DNA from: Bordetella avium
Lineage (GTDB): Bacteria; Pseudomonadota; Gammaproteobacteria; Burkholderiales; Burkholderiaceae_B
Assembly (NCBI RefSeq): GCF_034424645.1
Contig: NZ_CP139969.1
Coordinates: 620,001-684,000, forward strand
Length of the DNA: 64,000 nucleotides
Direction: 5' to 3'
The position numbers were made by a program, and so were the translations under genes. The notes under the pieces are model-generated. The model ran no database searches. It was not told the origin of the DNA and was given only the letters and a program-made list of their open reading frames with translations. Each line of letters opens with the position of its first letter. Positions within the stretch are counted from its first letter, which is position 1. Positions 8,900-17,746 of this stretch are shown here, one piece after another.

Positions 8900-9781
8900 T
8901 TATGCCTTGCGTTGAACCACTTTGCCGAACAGACCCTGTGGGCGCACCAGCAGAATCAGGAAGAGCAGGCCGAATGCCACCGCATCGCGCATGGTCGAGC
9001 CGACATAGGCGACCGACAGCACTTCTGCAAATCCCAGGAAGAGGCCGCCCAGCATGGCGCCGCGAATATCGCCCATACCGCCCAGGATGATGACCGCGAT
9101 GCCCTTGTGCAGCATGGGTTGGCCCATGAGCGGGAAAAGCGCGTTGGAGTACAAGCCGATTAGTACGCCGGCGATGCCGCCCAGCGCGGCGGCCGCGAAA
9201 GAGGTCGTGATGAACAGGCGTTCGACGTTGATGCCCAGCAGCCAGGCGGCCTTGGGCGATTCGGCGATGGCGCGCAGCGCGCGGCCGAATTGGGTGCGGC
9301 GCATGACGAACATCAGCACGGCCATCAGCGCGAAGGACAGGAAAATGATGCCCAGCTCGATAACGGTCAGGTGCAGGCCGGCGATTTCGATAACTTCTTC
9401 GGGAACGGTGCCGTGCGGAAAACGCAGGTTGCTGGCGCCGAAGATGCCTTGCGCGGCATTGTTCAGAATGATGCCTACGCCTATGGTGGCGATCATCGGG
9501 ATCAGGTGGGGGGCATTGCGCTTGCGCAGCGGTTTGAGCACCAGATAGTCGATGAGCATGCCGGTCAGGCCCGCGACCAAAAAGGCCACGATCAGCGCTG
9601 CCCACAGCGGCAGGGACAGTTGCTCAACCACGGTCAGCGCAGCATACGCGCCCACCATGAAGACGGCGCCGTGGGCCAGATTGATGACGCCCAGCACGCC
9701 GAAGACCAGTGTGAATCCCAGCGCGAAGAGGGCGTAAACGCTGCCTAGCGAGAGCGCGTTGACGAATTGTTGTTCCAACAT
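8900..9781 (-). CDS. livH: Branched-chain amino acid ABC transporter permease LivH
   Basis: This 293-residue permease begins MLEQQFVNALSLGSVYALFA, the conserved N-terminus of LivH. Other family features are VFGVLGVINLAHGAVFMVGAY, the coupling loop FGRALRAIAESPKAAWLLGI and GGMGDIRGAMLGG. ATG 9781 has GGGAAG about eight bases upstream, better than the TTG five codons earlier. It lies downstream of livK, separated by an intercistronic hairpin that probably lowers permease expression relative to the binding protein. Confidence 0.93.
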   Translation of the reverse strand: MLEQQFVNALSLGSVYALFALGFTLVFGVLGVINLAHGAVFMVGAYAALTVVEQLSLPLWAALIVAFLVAGLTGMLIDYLVLKPLRKRNAPHLIPMIATIGVGIILNNAAQGIFGASNLRFPHGTVPEEVIEIAGLHLTVIELGIIFLSFALMAVLMFVMRRTQFGRALRAIAESPKAAWLLGINVERLFITTSFAAAALGGIAGVLIGLYSNALFPLMGQPMLHKGIAVIILGGMGDIRGAMLGGLFLGFAEVLSVAYVGSTMRDAVAFGLLFLILLVRPQGLFGKVVQRKA

Positions 9782-9804
9782 GGAAGGACTTCCCAAATCA
9801 AAAG

Positions 9805-9835
9805 CGCCTTGCGGGCATTTGTAACCCGCAAGGCG
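9805..9835 (-). terminator. Intercistronic hairpin between livK and livH
   Basis: This is an 11-bp perfect stem (CGCCTTGCGGG / CCCGCAAGGCG) with a 9-base loop, located after the livK stop on the minus strand and followed by a short TTTTGATTT sequence. Such elements commonly act as leaky terminators or 3' stabilisers. They give high binding-protein and lower permease expression. Confidence 0.7.
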
Positions 9836-9861
9836 TTCAGCTTCCCCGCAGGGGGAGGCAC

Positions 9862-11016
9862 TTACTTTTCAATGACGTACTTGCCGTCCTTGGTCACGCT
9901 GACGATCGGCGCCTGGTCGGCGTCGTAACCGGCGGGCTTGCCTGCGCGGTCGTTGGCTTGACGGAACTTGAAGGGGCCAGTGGCGCCAGTCCATTGCACC
10001 GAGGGCAGGGCATTGCGCAGGGCCGTGCGATCTTCGGCGATCTTGCCGCTGAGCTTGGTGTGCTTCAGGGCTTCGGCCACGATGTGCAGGGCGTCATAGG
10101 ATTGCGCCGAGAACTGGTCGGGCGCGTTGCCGAACTTGGCCTTATAGGCTTCGATGAACTTGGTGTTTTGCGGCGTCTTGTTCTCGATCGACCAGGGGCT
10201 GCCGATCCACAGATTGTTCGACGCGCCGCCAGGGGCCAGCTCGAAAATCTTGACCGAGTTCATGCCATTGCCACCGATGACCGGCACGTTCAGGCCCAGT
10301 TGGCGGGCCTGCACCATGATGGGGGCGCCTTCGGCCAGCAGGGCCGACAGCACCAGCGCATCGGGGTTGCTGCCCTTGATCTTGGTCAGCTGAGCCTTGA
10401 AGTCCACGTCGCCCTTGGCGAAGGTTTCGGTGGCGGTGACCGGAATCTTCTGGTCTTCCAGGGCCTTCTTGAAGTTGTCGTAGCCGCTCTTGGTGAAGAC
10501 GTCGTCGTTGCCATACAGCACGGCCACATTCTTCAGGCCGGTCTTGGCTTTGACGGTCGAGATGGTCGCGGGCAGCACGTCGGCTTCAGTAACCGAATTG
10601 CGGAACACATAGTTGCCGATCGAGGTGATGCCGTCAGCGGTGTTCGAGGTGCCGAACACCACCGTCTTGGCGGCTTGGGCGATCGGGTCGGCGGCCTGAG
10701 CCGAGTTCGACAGCGTCGGGCCGAAGATCATCAAGACGTTGTCTTTGAAGATCAGCTTTTTGAAAACGTTGATGGCTTCTTCTTTCTTGCCTTGTTCGTC
10801 TTCGATGATCAGTACCAGCTTGTCGCCATTGATACCGCCGGCGTTGTTGATCTCATCGGCTGCCAGTTGGAAACCGTTGCGGATCGACGTGCCGTATTGG
10901 GCGGCGCCACCCGAAAGGGCTTCGGCCACACCGAGCTTGATGTCGGCAGCGTGAGCGGCCGGGATGAGGCCGGCGGCGGCAAGCGCGACGAGGAGTTTCC
11001 GGGTATTGAATTGCAT
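9862..11016 (-). CDS. livK: Branched-chain amino acid-binding periplasmic protein
   Basis: This is a type I periplasmic binding protein of about 384 residues. The signal peptide MQFNTRKLLVALAAAGLIPAAHA is cleaved before ADIKLGVAEALSGGAAQYG, which is the usual mature N-terminus of Leu/Ile/Val-binding proteins. Further family features are AADEINNAGGINGDKLVLI, an NSVTEADVLPATI stretch and the C-terminal TGPFKFRQANDR. ATG 11016 is chosen because it gives the standard signal peptide; a GTG four codons upstream is possible. It is the first gene of the liv operon. The exact ligand within the family (branched-chain amino acids, amides or aromatic acids) cannot be decided from sequence. Confidence 0.92.
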   Translation of the reverse strand: MQFNTRKLLVALAAAGLIPAAHAADIKLGVAEALSGGAAQYGTSIRNGFQLAADEINNAGGINGDKLVLIIEDEQGKKEEAINVFKKLIFKDNVLMIFGPTLSNSAQAADPIAQAAKTVVFGTSNTADGITSIGNYVFRNSVTEADVLPATISTVKAKTGLKNVAVLYGNDDVFTKSGYDNFKKALEDQKIPVTATETFAKGDVDFKAQLTKIKGSNPDALVLSALLAEGAPIMVQARQLGLNVPVIGGNGMNSVKIFELAPGGASNNLWIGSPWSIENKTPQNTKFIEAYKAKFGNAPDQFSAQSYDALHIVAEALKHTKLSGKIAEDRTALRNALPSVQWTGATGPFKFRQANDRAGKPAGYDADQAPIVSVTKDGKYVIEK

Positions 11017-11541
11017 GATGGTTACCACCCTCTGATCTGTCTCGAATAGCGATTTATTGGTTCCGGGCAGGATGCTGCTTCTGCCGGGTGATCGAAGTTG
11101 CGCGCAAAGTCAGCAGTCTTTTTCGATCAAGAGCCTGAAGAATACCTGTTTGGCCCGGGGGAATTGCGAATATAGCTACTAAAAGTTGCTGTTGGATGTG
11201 GGTTTTGTACAAATTATGCGGCGGCCCTAGGGTAAACCCGCAATAAAATTGTGCGACTTGCCTTGTTCACGCGATTTCAGTTCGCGGCCTTCGCACACCG
11301 ATAAAAGCAGTGGCCGCGATTTCCTGGGGTCTTGAGCGGCAATTCCCGGCCGCTGACGTCCGGGACGCGGCCCGGGTCCAGGCGCCTCGCCGCCCGGCAG
11401 GCCGCTGTTTCGCTTGATGGCGCAATCTGTCTTCTAAGCGAGCGGCCCGCTAGGGTAGTATCGTGGCGCGGCGCCGCTGCGGCGTTTCAGGCCGGTTGGC
11501 GCCGGCCTGTCCCGACCTTTATCAGTGCCAGGATGCTGCCC
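11017..11541. other. Intergenic region upstream of livK and the hydrolase gene
   Basis: These roughly 525 bases separate the divergent livK and hydrolase genes. The part near 11160-11260 is relatively AT-rich (for example AATATAGCTACTAAAAGTTG and the ACAAATTATG area) and is the likely site of the livK promoter. I see no convincing operator or structured RNA. An open frame continues upstream of the hydrolase start but has no family sequence in it. Confidence 0.4.
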
Positions 11542-12429
11542 ATGACTCTTTCCGCCGGTATCGATCTTTTTTTCGCTTCGCTGGCCGAACGCGAGGTTGA
11601 ATACAACGCCCGCGCTTCCGTGCCTGACTTCGATGCCTGTGTGCGTCGCTATGCGCAATCGGCGGCTGCCATACGTGCCAGCCGGCCCGGCATTATCGAT
11701 CTGCGCTACGGCATGGGCGCCGATGAAAGACTGGACCTCTTTCCGCCTGCTGCTGCGGCAACGCCCGCGCCCCTTTTTGTTTTCATCCATGGTGGTTATT
11801 GGCGTGCGCAGCGCAAAGAGGATGCGCCCATCATGGCTGGCGTGTTGAACGCGGCCGGCGCGGCGGTGGCAACGCTGGAATACACCCTGATGCCCGAAGC
11901 GACCATGGGAGAGGTGGTGCGCGAAATGCGTTCAGGACTGGCCTGGCTTTACCGCAATGCGGCTGCCTATGGTCTTGATCCAGAGCGTATCTATATTGGC
12001 GGCAGCTCGGTGGGTGGCCAGTTGGTCGGGATGTTGCTGGCGCCCGATTGGCCGGCCCGTTATGGCGTGCCCGACAACATCATCAAGGGCGCGTTGGCGC
12101 TGAGCGGCCTGTTCGACCTGCGGCCGCTGTGCGATATCAGCGTCAATCAGTGGCTGCGCCTGACGCCTGAACAGGCGGCCCGGCACAGCCCCATGTTTAA
12201 TCTGCCCCAGCAGTCCTGCCCTCTGTTGTTATCAGTGGGAGGGCTTGAAACCCGGGGATTCAAGAACCAGACCGCCGCTTTCGAGGCGGCTTGGCGTGAG
12301 CGCGGTCTGTCCTGCGAACACATCGCGGCCCCCCATTGCAACCACTTTGACCTGTTGTGCGAGTTGGAACTTCCCGCCAGCCCGATGACACAGGCCTTGC
12401 TGAACATGATGGGCTTGCAGGCCGATTAA
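11542..12429 (+). CDS. Alpha/beta hydrolase, arylformamidase/HSL-like
   Basis: This 295-residue alpha/beta hydrolase carries the oxyanion-hole motif HGGYW (in FVFIHGGYWRAQ), the nucleophile elbow GGSSVGG, an SGLFDLRPL segment typical of kynurenine formamidase-like proteins, and a C-terminal histidine in HCNHFDLL. The family hydrolyses esters or N-formyl amides such as N-formylkynurenine. No kynureninase or tryptophan dioxygenase gene is adjacent, so the substrate is open. ATG 11542 is chosen because an AGGATG sequence lies just upstream and homologous proteins begin near this point. ATG 11533 is the alternative. Confidence 0.8.
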   Translation: MTLSAGIDLFFASLAEREVEYNARASVPDFDACVRRYAQSAAAIRASRPGIIDLRYGMGADERLDLFPPAAAATPAPLFVFIHGGYWRAQRKEDAPIMAGVLNAAGAAVATLEYTLMPEATMGEVVREMRSGLAWLYRNAAAYGLDPERIYIGGSSVGGQLVGMLLAPDWPARYGVPDNIIKGALALSGLFDLRPLCDISVNQWLRLTPEQAARHSPMFNLPQQSCPLLLSVGGLETRGFKNQTAAFEAAWRERGLSCEHIAAPHCNHFDLLCELELPASPMTQALLNMMGLQAD

Positions 12430-12795
12430 GCCCTTCGTTTGCTGAGCCGAGCACATACGCGGGCAGGGCGATCTTGCTTTGCTCACCCTGTGCAGCGCTT
12501 GCCGCATAACACATGGGCTGTTCGTCCTATCGCTCCAGGCCACCCGTCAGCGCCTAAGGCGGCTAGCCGCTGCAGGCAGACCCCTGATGCCGGGCCAGCC
12601 GTGCGGCCTACCTGATTTGTCTTGCAAGCTGCGCCAGCCAAGGCCTGCATGGGTTTTGCCGCTGCGAACAGGCGCTGTTCCGCGATGGGCTCGGCATCAG
12701 GTTCTGGCCGAGCACGACCGCTTGACGATCTATCGCTTTCTCCATGGTCTCCTTACAATCCGGGGCAGACCGATAAACATAATGAGGAGAAAGTC
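12430..12795. other. Intergenic leader of metY
   Basis: This stretch of 366 bases has no supported gene. The last bases hold a strong ribosome binding site (GAGGAG, 12784-12789) six bases before a TTG start. I looked for a SAM-type riboswitch in front of this methionine gene and could not recognise one by eye. Confidence 0.4.
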
Positions 12796-14085
12796 TTGAG
12801 CGAGCATCAGAAATGGCGCCTCGAAACCATCGCGGTGCATGGAGGCTACCGTCCCGACCCGACCACGCGGGCGGTGGCCGTGCCGATTTACCAGACGGTG
12901 GCCTATGCGTTTGACGACACCCAGCATGGGGCAGACCTGTTCGATCTGAAGGTGCCGGGCAATATCTACACGCGCATCATGAACCCCACCACGGATGTGC
13001 TGGAGCAGCGCGTGGCGGCCCTGGAGGGCGGCATCGCCGCGCTGGCGCTGGCCTCGGGCCAGGCCGCGGTCACCTATGCCATCCTGACCATCACCGAGGC
13101 GGGTGACAACATCGTGTCCTCCAGCACCTTGTATGGCGGCACCTACAACCTGCTGGCGCACACCCTGCCGCAATACGGCATCAGCACCCGCTTTGCCGAC
13201 CCGCGCGATCTGTCCACGTTCGAGCGCCAGATCGACGAGCGCACCAAGGCCATCTTCGCCGAGTCGGTGGGCAATCCGCTGGGCAACGTCACCGACATCG
13301 CCGCGCTGGCCGAACTGGCCCACCGCCACGGCCTGCCGCTGATCGTGGACAACACCGTGCCCTCGCCCTATCTCTTGCGCCCCATCGAGCACGGCGCCGA
13401 CATCGTCGTGCAGTCGCTCACCAAGTATCTGGGCGGCCACGGCACCAGCCTGGGCGGCGCCATCATCGACTCGGGCAAATTCCCCTGGGCCGAACACAAA
13501 ACCCGCTTCGCGCGCCTGAACCAACCCGACGTCAGCTATCACGGCGTGGTGTACACCGAGGCCTTTGGCGCGGCCGCCTATATCGGGCGCGCCCGCGTGG
13601 TGCCGCTGCGCAATACCGGCGCGGCCATCTCGCCTTTTAACGCCTTCCAGATTCTGCAAGGCATCGAAACGCTGGCGCTGCGCGTGGACCGCATCGTCGA
13701 AAACGCCGTCAAGGTGGCGACCTTTCTGCGCGGCCACGACAAGGTCGAATGGGTCAACTATGCCGGCCTGGCGGATCACCCCGATCATGCTTTGGTGCAG
13801 AAATATATGGCGGGCAAAGCGCCGGGCCTGTTCACCTTCGGCGTCAAGGGCGGGCGCCAAGCCGGCGCGCGCTTGCAGGACGCCTTGCAGCTCTTCACCC
13901 GTCTGGTCAACATCGGCGACGCCAAGTCGCTGGCCACCCACCCGGCCTCGACCACCCACCGACAGCTCAACCCCGAAGAACTCCAGCGCGCCGGCGTGCG
14001 CGAAGAAACCGTGCGCCTGTCCATCGGCATCGAACACATCGACGACCTGATCGCTGACCTCGATCAGGCGCTGGCCAAGGTGTAG
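12796..14085 (+). CDS. metY: O-acetylhomoserine sulfhydrylase (aminocarboxypropyltransferase)
   Basis: This is a PLP enzyme of the Cys/Met metabolism fold, 429 residues, the usual length for MetY. It makes homocysteine from O-acetylhomoserine and sulfide in the cytoplasm. Visible motifs are ETIAVHGGYRPDPTTRAVAVPIYQT at the N-terminus, the YTRIMNPTTDVLEQRVAALEGG phosphate-binding region, FAESVGNPLGNVTDI, and the PLP lysine Lys210 in QSLTKYLGGHGTSLGG. The C-terminal SLATHPASTTH and VRLSIGIEHIDDLIADLDQAL are typical. The start is TTG 12796, set by GAGGAG six bases upstream, although the frame is open further left. It stands alone. Confidence 0.92.
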   Translation: MSEHQKWRLETIAVHGGYRPDPTTRAVAVPIYQTVAYAFDDTQHGADLFDLKVPGNIYTRIMNPTTDVLEQRVAALEGGIAALALASGQAAVTYAILTITEAGDNIVSSSTLYGGTYNLLAHTLPQYGISTRFADPRDLSTFERQIDERTKAIFAESVGNPLGNVTDIAALAELAHRHGLPLIVDNTVPSPYLLRPIEHGADIVVQSLTKYLGGHGTSLGGAIIDSGKFPWAEHKTRFARLNQPDVSYHGVVYTEAFGAAAYIGRARVVPLRNTGAAISPFNAFQILQGIETLALRVDRIVENAVKVATFLRGHDKVEWVNYAGLADHPDHALVQKYMAGKAPGLFTFGVKGGRQAGARLQDALQLFTRLVNIGDAKSLATHPASTTHRQLNPEELQRAGVREETVRLSIGIEHIDDLIADLDQALAKV

Positions 14086-14564
14086 CAGGCAGCCCCCGCC
14101 TCGTTCAGGGGCGGAGTTTGCTCAGGCGCAAGGTCTGGCGCATGGCTTTCCCGACCTGCCGGGCAACGGATTTGGGCAGGGTTAGGCAAGCCGCCGCGCC
14201 GCAGGGATTTGATCGCTGCTTCGGCAAAGACTGTTGCCGGCATTTCATCGCGTTTGATACGTGGGCAGCCGCGCTGTCATTTGCGGTTGACACAGCTATC
14301 GGTCCGCTCCTGATCCATGCGTTTGATCCGCTCCGTGTCGGTGGAGGCTGGGCTTTGGCTTCTCGTGGCGCGAGCTTGTCGCCCAGATGGCGTTGCTGCA
14401 GCCAGGCCAGCGCTGGCGTGGCGATGAGGGATATTGCCCTAAGAGCCCTGCAAGCATGAGCGCCCCGCGCATGAGTAAGGCCTTAGCGTGGTAGGGCATG
14501 GGCAGTCCGAGCGCTAGGATTCGATCAGACTGCATCAGGCAGGGGTGAGGGGCCCCGCGGCGGC
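14086..14564. other. Region without an intact gene; possible decayed secreted-protein gene on minus strand
   Basis: No intact gene is supported here. On the minus strand one frame gives MRGALMLAGLLG (from about 14475). A second frame then continues ISLIATPALAWLQQRHLGDK and stays open to a stop at 14105. Joined by one base shift, they would read as a signal peptide followed by a basic, Pro-rich protein. This may be a decayed gene, but it could be coincidence in GC-rich DNA. Confidence 0.25.
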
Positions 14565-14705
14565 TTAGCCCGCCGCGCTACGGTATTCGGCCACATCGAA
14601 ACTGACCTCGGCTTCGGGCAGTGCGCCGGACACAGGGGCTTCGGCGGTGGGCACGCCTAGCAGCAGCAATTCAGCGCTAATCAGGCCTTCGATAAAGCTC
14701 GACAT
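14565..14705 (-). CDS. 46-residue orphan peptide next to a Fur box
   Basis: This small open frame begins at ATG 14705 with a near-ideal ribosome binding site (AAGGAGAG, about six bases away). It encodes MSSFIEGLISAELLLLGVPT followed by an acidic C-terminal half ending FDVAEYRSAAG. The first half is hydrophobic and the second half is acidic with one Tyr. It has no Cys and no recognisable signal cleavage site. The stop codon sits inside the loop of a 7-bp GC hairpin (14557-14576). The gene is divergent from the DUF4198 gene and a strong Fur-box match lies between them. I do not recognise a family. A leader-type peptide or small iron-regulated protein is possible. Confidence 0.55.
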   Translation of the reverse strand: MSSFIEGLISAELLLLGVPTAEAPVSGALPEAEVSFDVAEYRSAAG

Positions 14706-14850
14706 TATTCTCTCCTTCGGAATCGGCGCGGTGAAATACCTGCAGCAACGAGAGCTCATCCTCCGTCCGGGTGGGGGAGGCGTCTATTTGTTTGTTCCAA
14801 TCACTCCCATAGTCCTATGGTTGTTCGTCAAGGTAGCAAAAATATTAATT

Positions 14851-14869
14851 AATAATGATTATAATTTTC
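14851..14869. promoter_or_regulatory. Putative Fur box
   Basis: The 19-base stretch AATAATGATTATAATTTTC matches the classical Fur consensus at 15 of 19 positions by direct count. It sits in an AT-rich island about 90 bases before the DUF4198 gene start and about 146 bases before the divergent 46-residue peptide gene. Iron-dependent repression of one or both is inferred. Confidence 0.75.
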
Positions 14870-14958
14870 ATTAGCATGGGAGCCGGGCTAGCTGGTCTGT
14901 CCCATCGCACGGCGCGCCGTCGGGGACGCGCCGCAACATTTCACGATAAGGAAACATC

Positions 14959-15579
14959 ATGCGCATCATCAAATCCGTCGCCGCGCTTGCCCTGCTGGGC
15001 TGGACCAGCATGGCCTCGGCGCATTTTTTGTGGATCGAGCCTGCTGGCGACACCAAGGTTCGCGCTTACTTTGGCGAATGGGCAGATGATTTGCGTGAAA
15101 AGACCGATGGCCTGCTCGGCCAGGTCATCAATGGGTCTACCCGGCTCAACGGCAAGGCCGCCAAGCCGGCCGCTCGCGGCACCGACTATGTCGAGTTCGA
15201 GGCCAGCGGTGAAACCCGCCTGGGTCAAACCGTGCTGTTCAAGGAAACGCTGCTCGAATATGGGGCCCGCCTGGGCCGCCAAGATGTCAAGAATCTCTTG
15301 CCGTTTGAACTGTCGCCGACGGCTGCCGGGGGTAACACCTTCGTGCTGAATTTTGACGGCAAGCCTTTGGCCAAGACCGAGGTCACCGTGTTCGGCCCGC
15401 CCAAGTGGATGAAGCAATACCGCACCGATGAAGCCGGCCAGATCACCATCGACACGCCCTGGCCTGGCCAATATGTGCTCGAAGCGGGGCACACCGTCGA
15501 TCAGGCCGGCAAGCATGATGGCAAGGACTACAAGAAAGTCCGCTATGTCACCACGCTGACCTTCGAGCGCGCGAAGTAA
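14959..15579 (+). CDS. DUF4198-type periplasmic protein, probably Fur-regulated
   Basis: This is a 206-residue secreted protein. The signal peptide MRIIKSVAALALLGWTSMASA is cleaved before HFLWIEP, which is the usual mature start of DUF4198 (metal-uptake-associated, carboxypeptidase-regulatory-like) proteins. The last 90 residues form a beta-sandwich-like domain (KPLAKTEVTVFGPP, DEAGQITIDTPWPGQYVLEA). Family members sit beside TonB receptors or metal transporters and are thought to take part in periplasmic metal handling. The Fur box upstream points to iron starvation. An SD-like AAGGAAAC sits just before the ATG. No TonB receptor is adjacent in this window. Confidence 0.8.
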   Translation: MRIIKSVAALALLGWTSMASAHFLWIEPAGDTKVRAYFGEWADDLREKTDGLLGQVINGSTRLNGKAAKPAARGTDYVEFEASGETRLGQTVLFKETLLEYGARLGRQDVKNLLPFELSPTAAGGNTFVLNFDGKPLAKTEVTVFGPPKWMKQYRTDEAGQITIDTPWPGQYVLEAGHTVDQAGKHDGKDYKKVRYVTTLTFERAK

Positions 15580-15871
15580 TTCCCATCGAGCTATCCGGCC
15601 CTTGCCGGGCAGCTGTGGCGCCGGCCCGCCGGCGTCACGATCTCCCGGCGTTGCGCATAAGACACAATCTGTTCATCCCGGCCGAATATTCCCCATGCCG
15701 GAATGGTTCGCGCGTTGTTTTGATCTGCGCTTAACTCGCCCCGAACCCGTGCCGACTCGTCGCATACGGCACCGATTTTGGCGCCAAGCCAGTGTTTTTC
15801 ATCTACCTTTGGGTAAGACTTCTTACCTCGACAATCAAAGAAGATGGGCACAGAATCATGGCAATTACGCC

Positions 15872-17086
15872 GTGTCTAAGCCATCCCAGACCCCCTCGCA
15901 CAATTATTCCAACCCTGTTTTCAGAGGGGCTGCTTGGCTGTGTTTGCTGGCGATGATGAACCATGTGGCGCTGACCGGCGGACGTATTACGGTTTCGCTG
16001 ACGGCGCTGCAACTGGGTCTGTCGACCTTCAAAGTCGGCACACTGGTGGCGGTGTTCGCCGTTCTGCCCATGCTGTTTTCGGTTCATGCCGGGCGCTGGG
16101 TGGACAAGGTCGGCATCTTCCGGCCCTTGGCGCTGGGCACCTCATTGGTCACCGTCGGCACCCTGCTGCCCTTTCTGTCTCAAACCCAGATTGCGCTGCT
16201 GGTGGCCTCCTGTTCCATCGGTATCGGCTTCATGCTGCATCAGGTCGCCACTCAGGATTTACTGGGTCATGCCGAGCCAGAGCAGCGTTTGCGCAACTTT
16301 TCCTGGATGTCGCTCGCCCTGGCCGGATCGGGGTTTTCCGGTCCGCTGATTGCCGGGCTGGCCATCGATCACCTGGGCAACCGGCTGGCCTTCGGTCTGT
16401 TGACCCTGGGGCCCCTGTTATCGGCGGCCGGTCTTTATCTATTGCGCCAGCGTTTGCGTGCCGCTGACCGCGCCCTGGCCGGTGCCAGCAGTGCGCGCGC
16501 GGCCGAGAAGCGGCGCGTCACCGAATTATTGGCGGTGCCGCCCTTGCGTCGCATTTTGATGGTCAACACCATTTTGTCGGGTGCCTGGGACACGCATCTT
16601 TTCGTCGTGCCGATTTTCGGCGTAGCGATCGGTTTGTCGGCCACCACGATCGGCTTGATACTTGCCGCCTTTGCGGCGGCAACTTTCGTGATCCGCTTGT
16701 TATTGCCCTTTATCCAGAATCGTGTGCGGGCCTGGACACTGGTGCGCGTGGCCATGGCGACGGCGGCGATCGACTTCATGTTTTATCCGTTTTTCACGGA
16801 TGTGGGCGTCCTGGTCGCGCTGTCCTTCATTCTCGGGCTCGCTCTGGGATGCTGCCAACCGAGTATGCTGTCATTGCTGCACCAGTATTCACCCCATGGG
16901 CGGGCCGCTGAAGCGGTGGGCGTACGCATGGCGCTGATCAATGCTTCGCAGGTCACGCTGCCGCTGGCTTTCGGCGCCTTGGGCGGGGTTATTGGCGTAG
17001 CGCCCTTGTTCTGGGCTTACTCCCTGGCGCTGATGGTCGGGGGCTGGTTCAACCGCAATCCTCCGCAAGACTCGGAATCGTCGTGA
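15872..17086 (+). CDS. MFS transporter
   Basis: This is a roughly 404-residue major facilitator protein with twelve hydrophobic segments. The loop 2-3 signature appears as HAGRWVDKVGIFRPLALG, and a central charged loop (RAAEKRRVTELLAV) separates the two six-helix halves. GTG 15872 is chosen because it places about 20 soluble residues before TM1; the ATG at 15955 would remove TM1. No clear ribosome binding site was seen. The substrate is unknown; drug or metabolite efflux is typical. It overlaps the chaC start by four bases (GTGA), so the two are translationally coupled. Confidence 0.8.
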   Translation: MSKPSQTPSHNYSNPVFRGAAWLCLLAMMNHVALTGGRITVSLTALQLGLSTFKVGTLVAVFAVLPMLFSVHAGRWVDKVGIFRPLALGTSLVTVGTLLPFLSQTQIALLVASCSIGIGFMLHQVATQDLLGHAEPEQRLRNFSWMSLALAGSGFSGPLIAGLAIDHLGNRLAFGLLTLGPLLSAAGLYLLRQRLRAADRALAGASSARAAEKRRVTELLAVPPLRRILMVNTILSGAWDTHLFVVPIFGVAIGLSATTIGLILAAFAAATFVIRLLLPFIQNRVRAWTLVRVAMATAAIDFMFYPFFTDVGVLVALSFILGLALGCCQPSMLSLLHQYSPHGRAAEAVGVRMALINASQVTLPLAFGALGGVIGVAPLFWAYSLALMVGGWFNRNPPQDSESS

Positions 17087-17733
17087 CTACGCCGTCTACC
17101 CCGCCTGTTGCGCAGCCCCCTGTGTCGGGCGCCTCCAGGTCTTTTCGCCTTTGGACGCCCGAAGAACGCCAAGCGTCGCTGCAACAGGCCCTGTCTCATT
17201 GGCGCGAGGGCCAGGATCTTTGGGTGTATGGCTATGGATCGCTCATCTGGCGGCCCGATTTCGCTTTCGAAGAGCGCCGTCTGGCCACGCTGCGCGGCCA
17301 TCATCGGGCGCTTTGCCTCTGGTCCCGGGTCAATCGCGGTACACCCGAGTGCCCCGGTCTGGTGTTCGGCCTGGATCGCGGCGGCTCCTGCCGTGGCGTT
17401 GTTTACCGCCTGGCCGGCGCGCAGGTGCCCGACTATTTTCCCGCGCTCTGGGACCGCGAAATGTCCACCGGCGCCTACCTGCCGCGCTGGCTCGGTTGTG
17501 AAACCGAGCAGGGCGTGGTTCAGGCGCTGGTGTTTGTCATGAATCGCGACAACCCAGGGTATGTCAGCACGCTGCCCGAAGATGAGGTCGTGGCCATCAT
17601 TCGGCGCGCTGCGGGCCGTTACGGCCCCTGCACGGATTATGTCGTCGAAACCGCCCGGGCACTGCGTGAGGCAGGCATCCGCGATGCGCGGCTCGATGTG
17701 CTGGCCCGCCGTTTGATGAGCGGTCCCGAGTAA
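17083..17733 (+). CDS. chaC: ChaC-type gamma-glutamylcyclotransferase
   Basis: This is a 216-residue cytosolic enzyme. GYGSLIW at residues 50-56 is the diagnostic phosphate/substrate loop of ChaC, and Glu126 in DREMSTGAYLPRW is the expected catalytic glutamate. RGHHRALCLWS and the C-terminal GPCTDYVVETARALREAGI also match. The family cleaves glutathione to 5-oxoproline and Cys-Gly. The protein starts at GTG overlapping the MFS stop. It is convergent with tpsA1, with only 13 bases between the stop codons. Confidence 0.88.
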   Translation: MTTPSTPPVAQPPVSGASRSFRLWTPEERQASLQQALSHWREGQDLWVYGYGSLIWRPDFAFEERRLATLRGHHRALCLWSRVNRGTPECPGLVFGLDRGGSCRGVVYRLAGAQVPDYFPALWDREMSTGAYLPRWLGCETEQGVVQALVFVMNRDNPGYVSTLPEDEVVAIIRRAAGRYGPCTDYVVETARALREAGIRDARLDVLARRLMSGPE

Positions 17734-17746
17734 CCGGGACCCACCA

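Noticed and set aside
12430..12795. Possible SAM riboswitch before metY
   Set aside because: No pattern of paired segments matching SAM-I, SAM-II or SAM/SAH classes could be made by eye. A covariance-model search would settle it.
12730..14037. 435-codon open frame antisense to metY
   Set aside because: It is the mirror frame of a GC-rich gene with third-position G/C. Its composition is Gly/Ala/Arg/Val without motifs.
14565..14705. Similarity of the orphan peptide C-terminus (FDVAEY) to the PqqA core (F-E-V-x-x-Y)
   Set aside because: The reactive Glu of PqqA would be Asp here, the length and N-terminus differ, and no pqqB-E genes are present.
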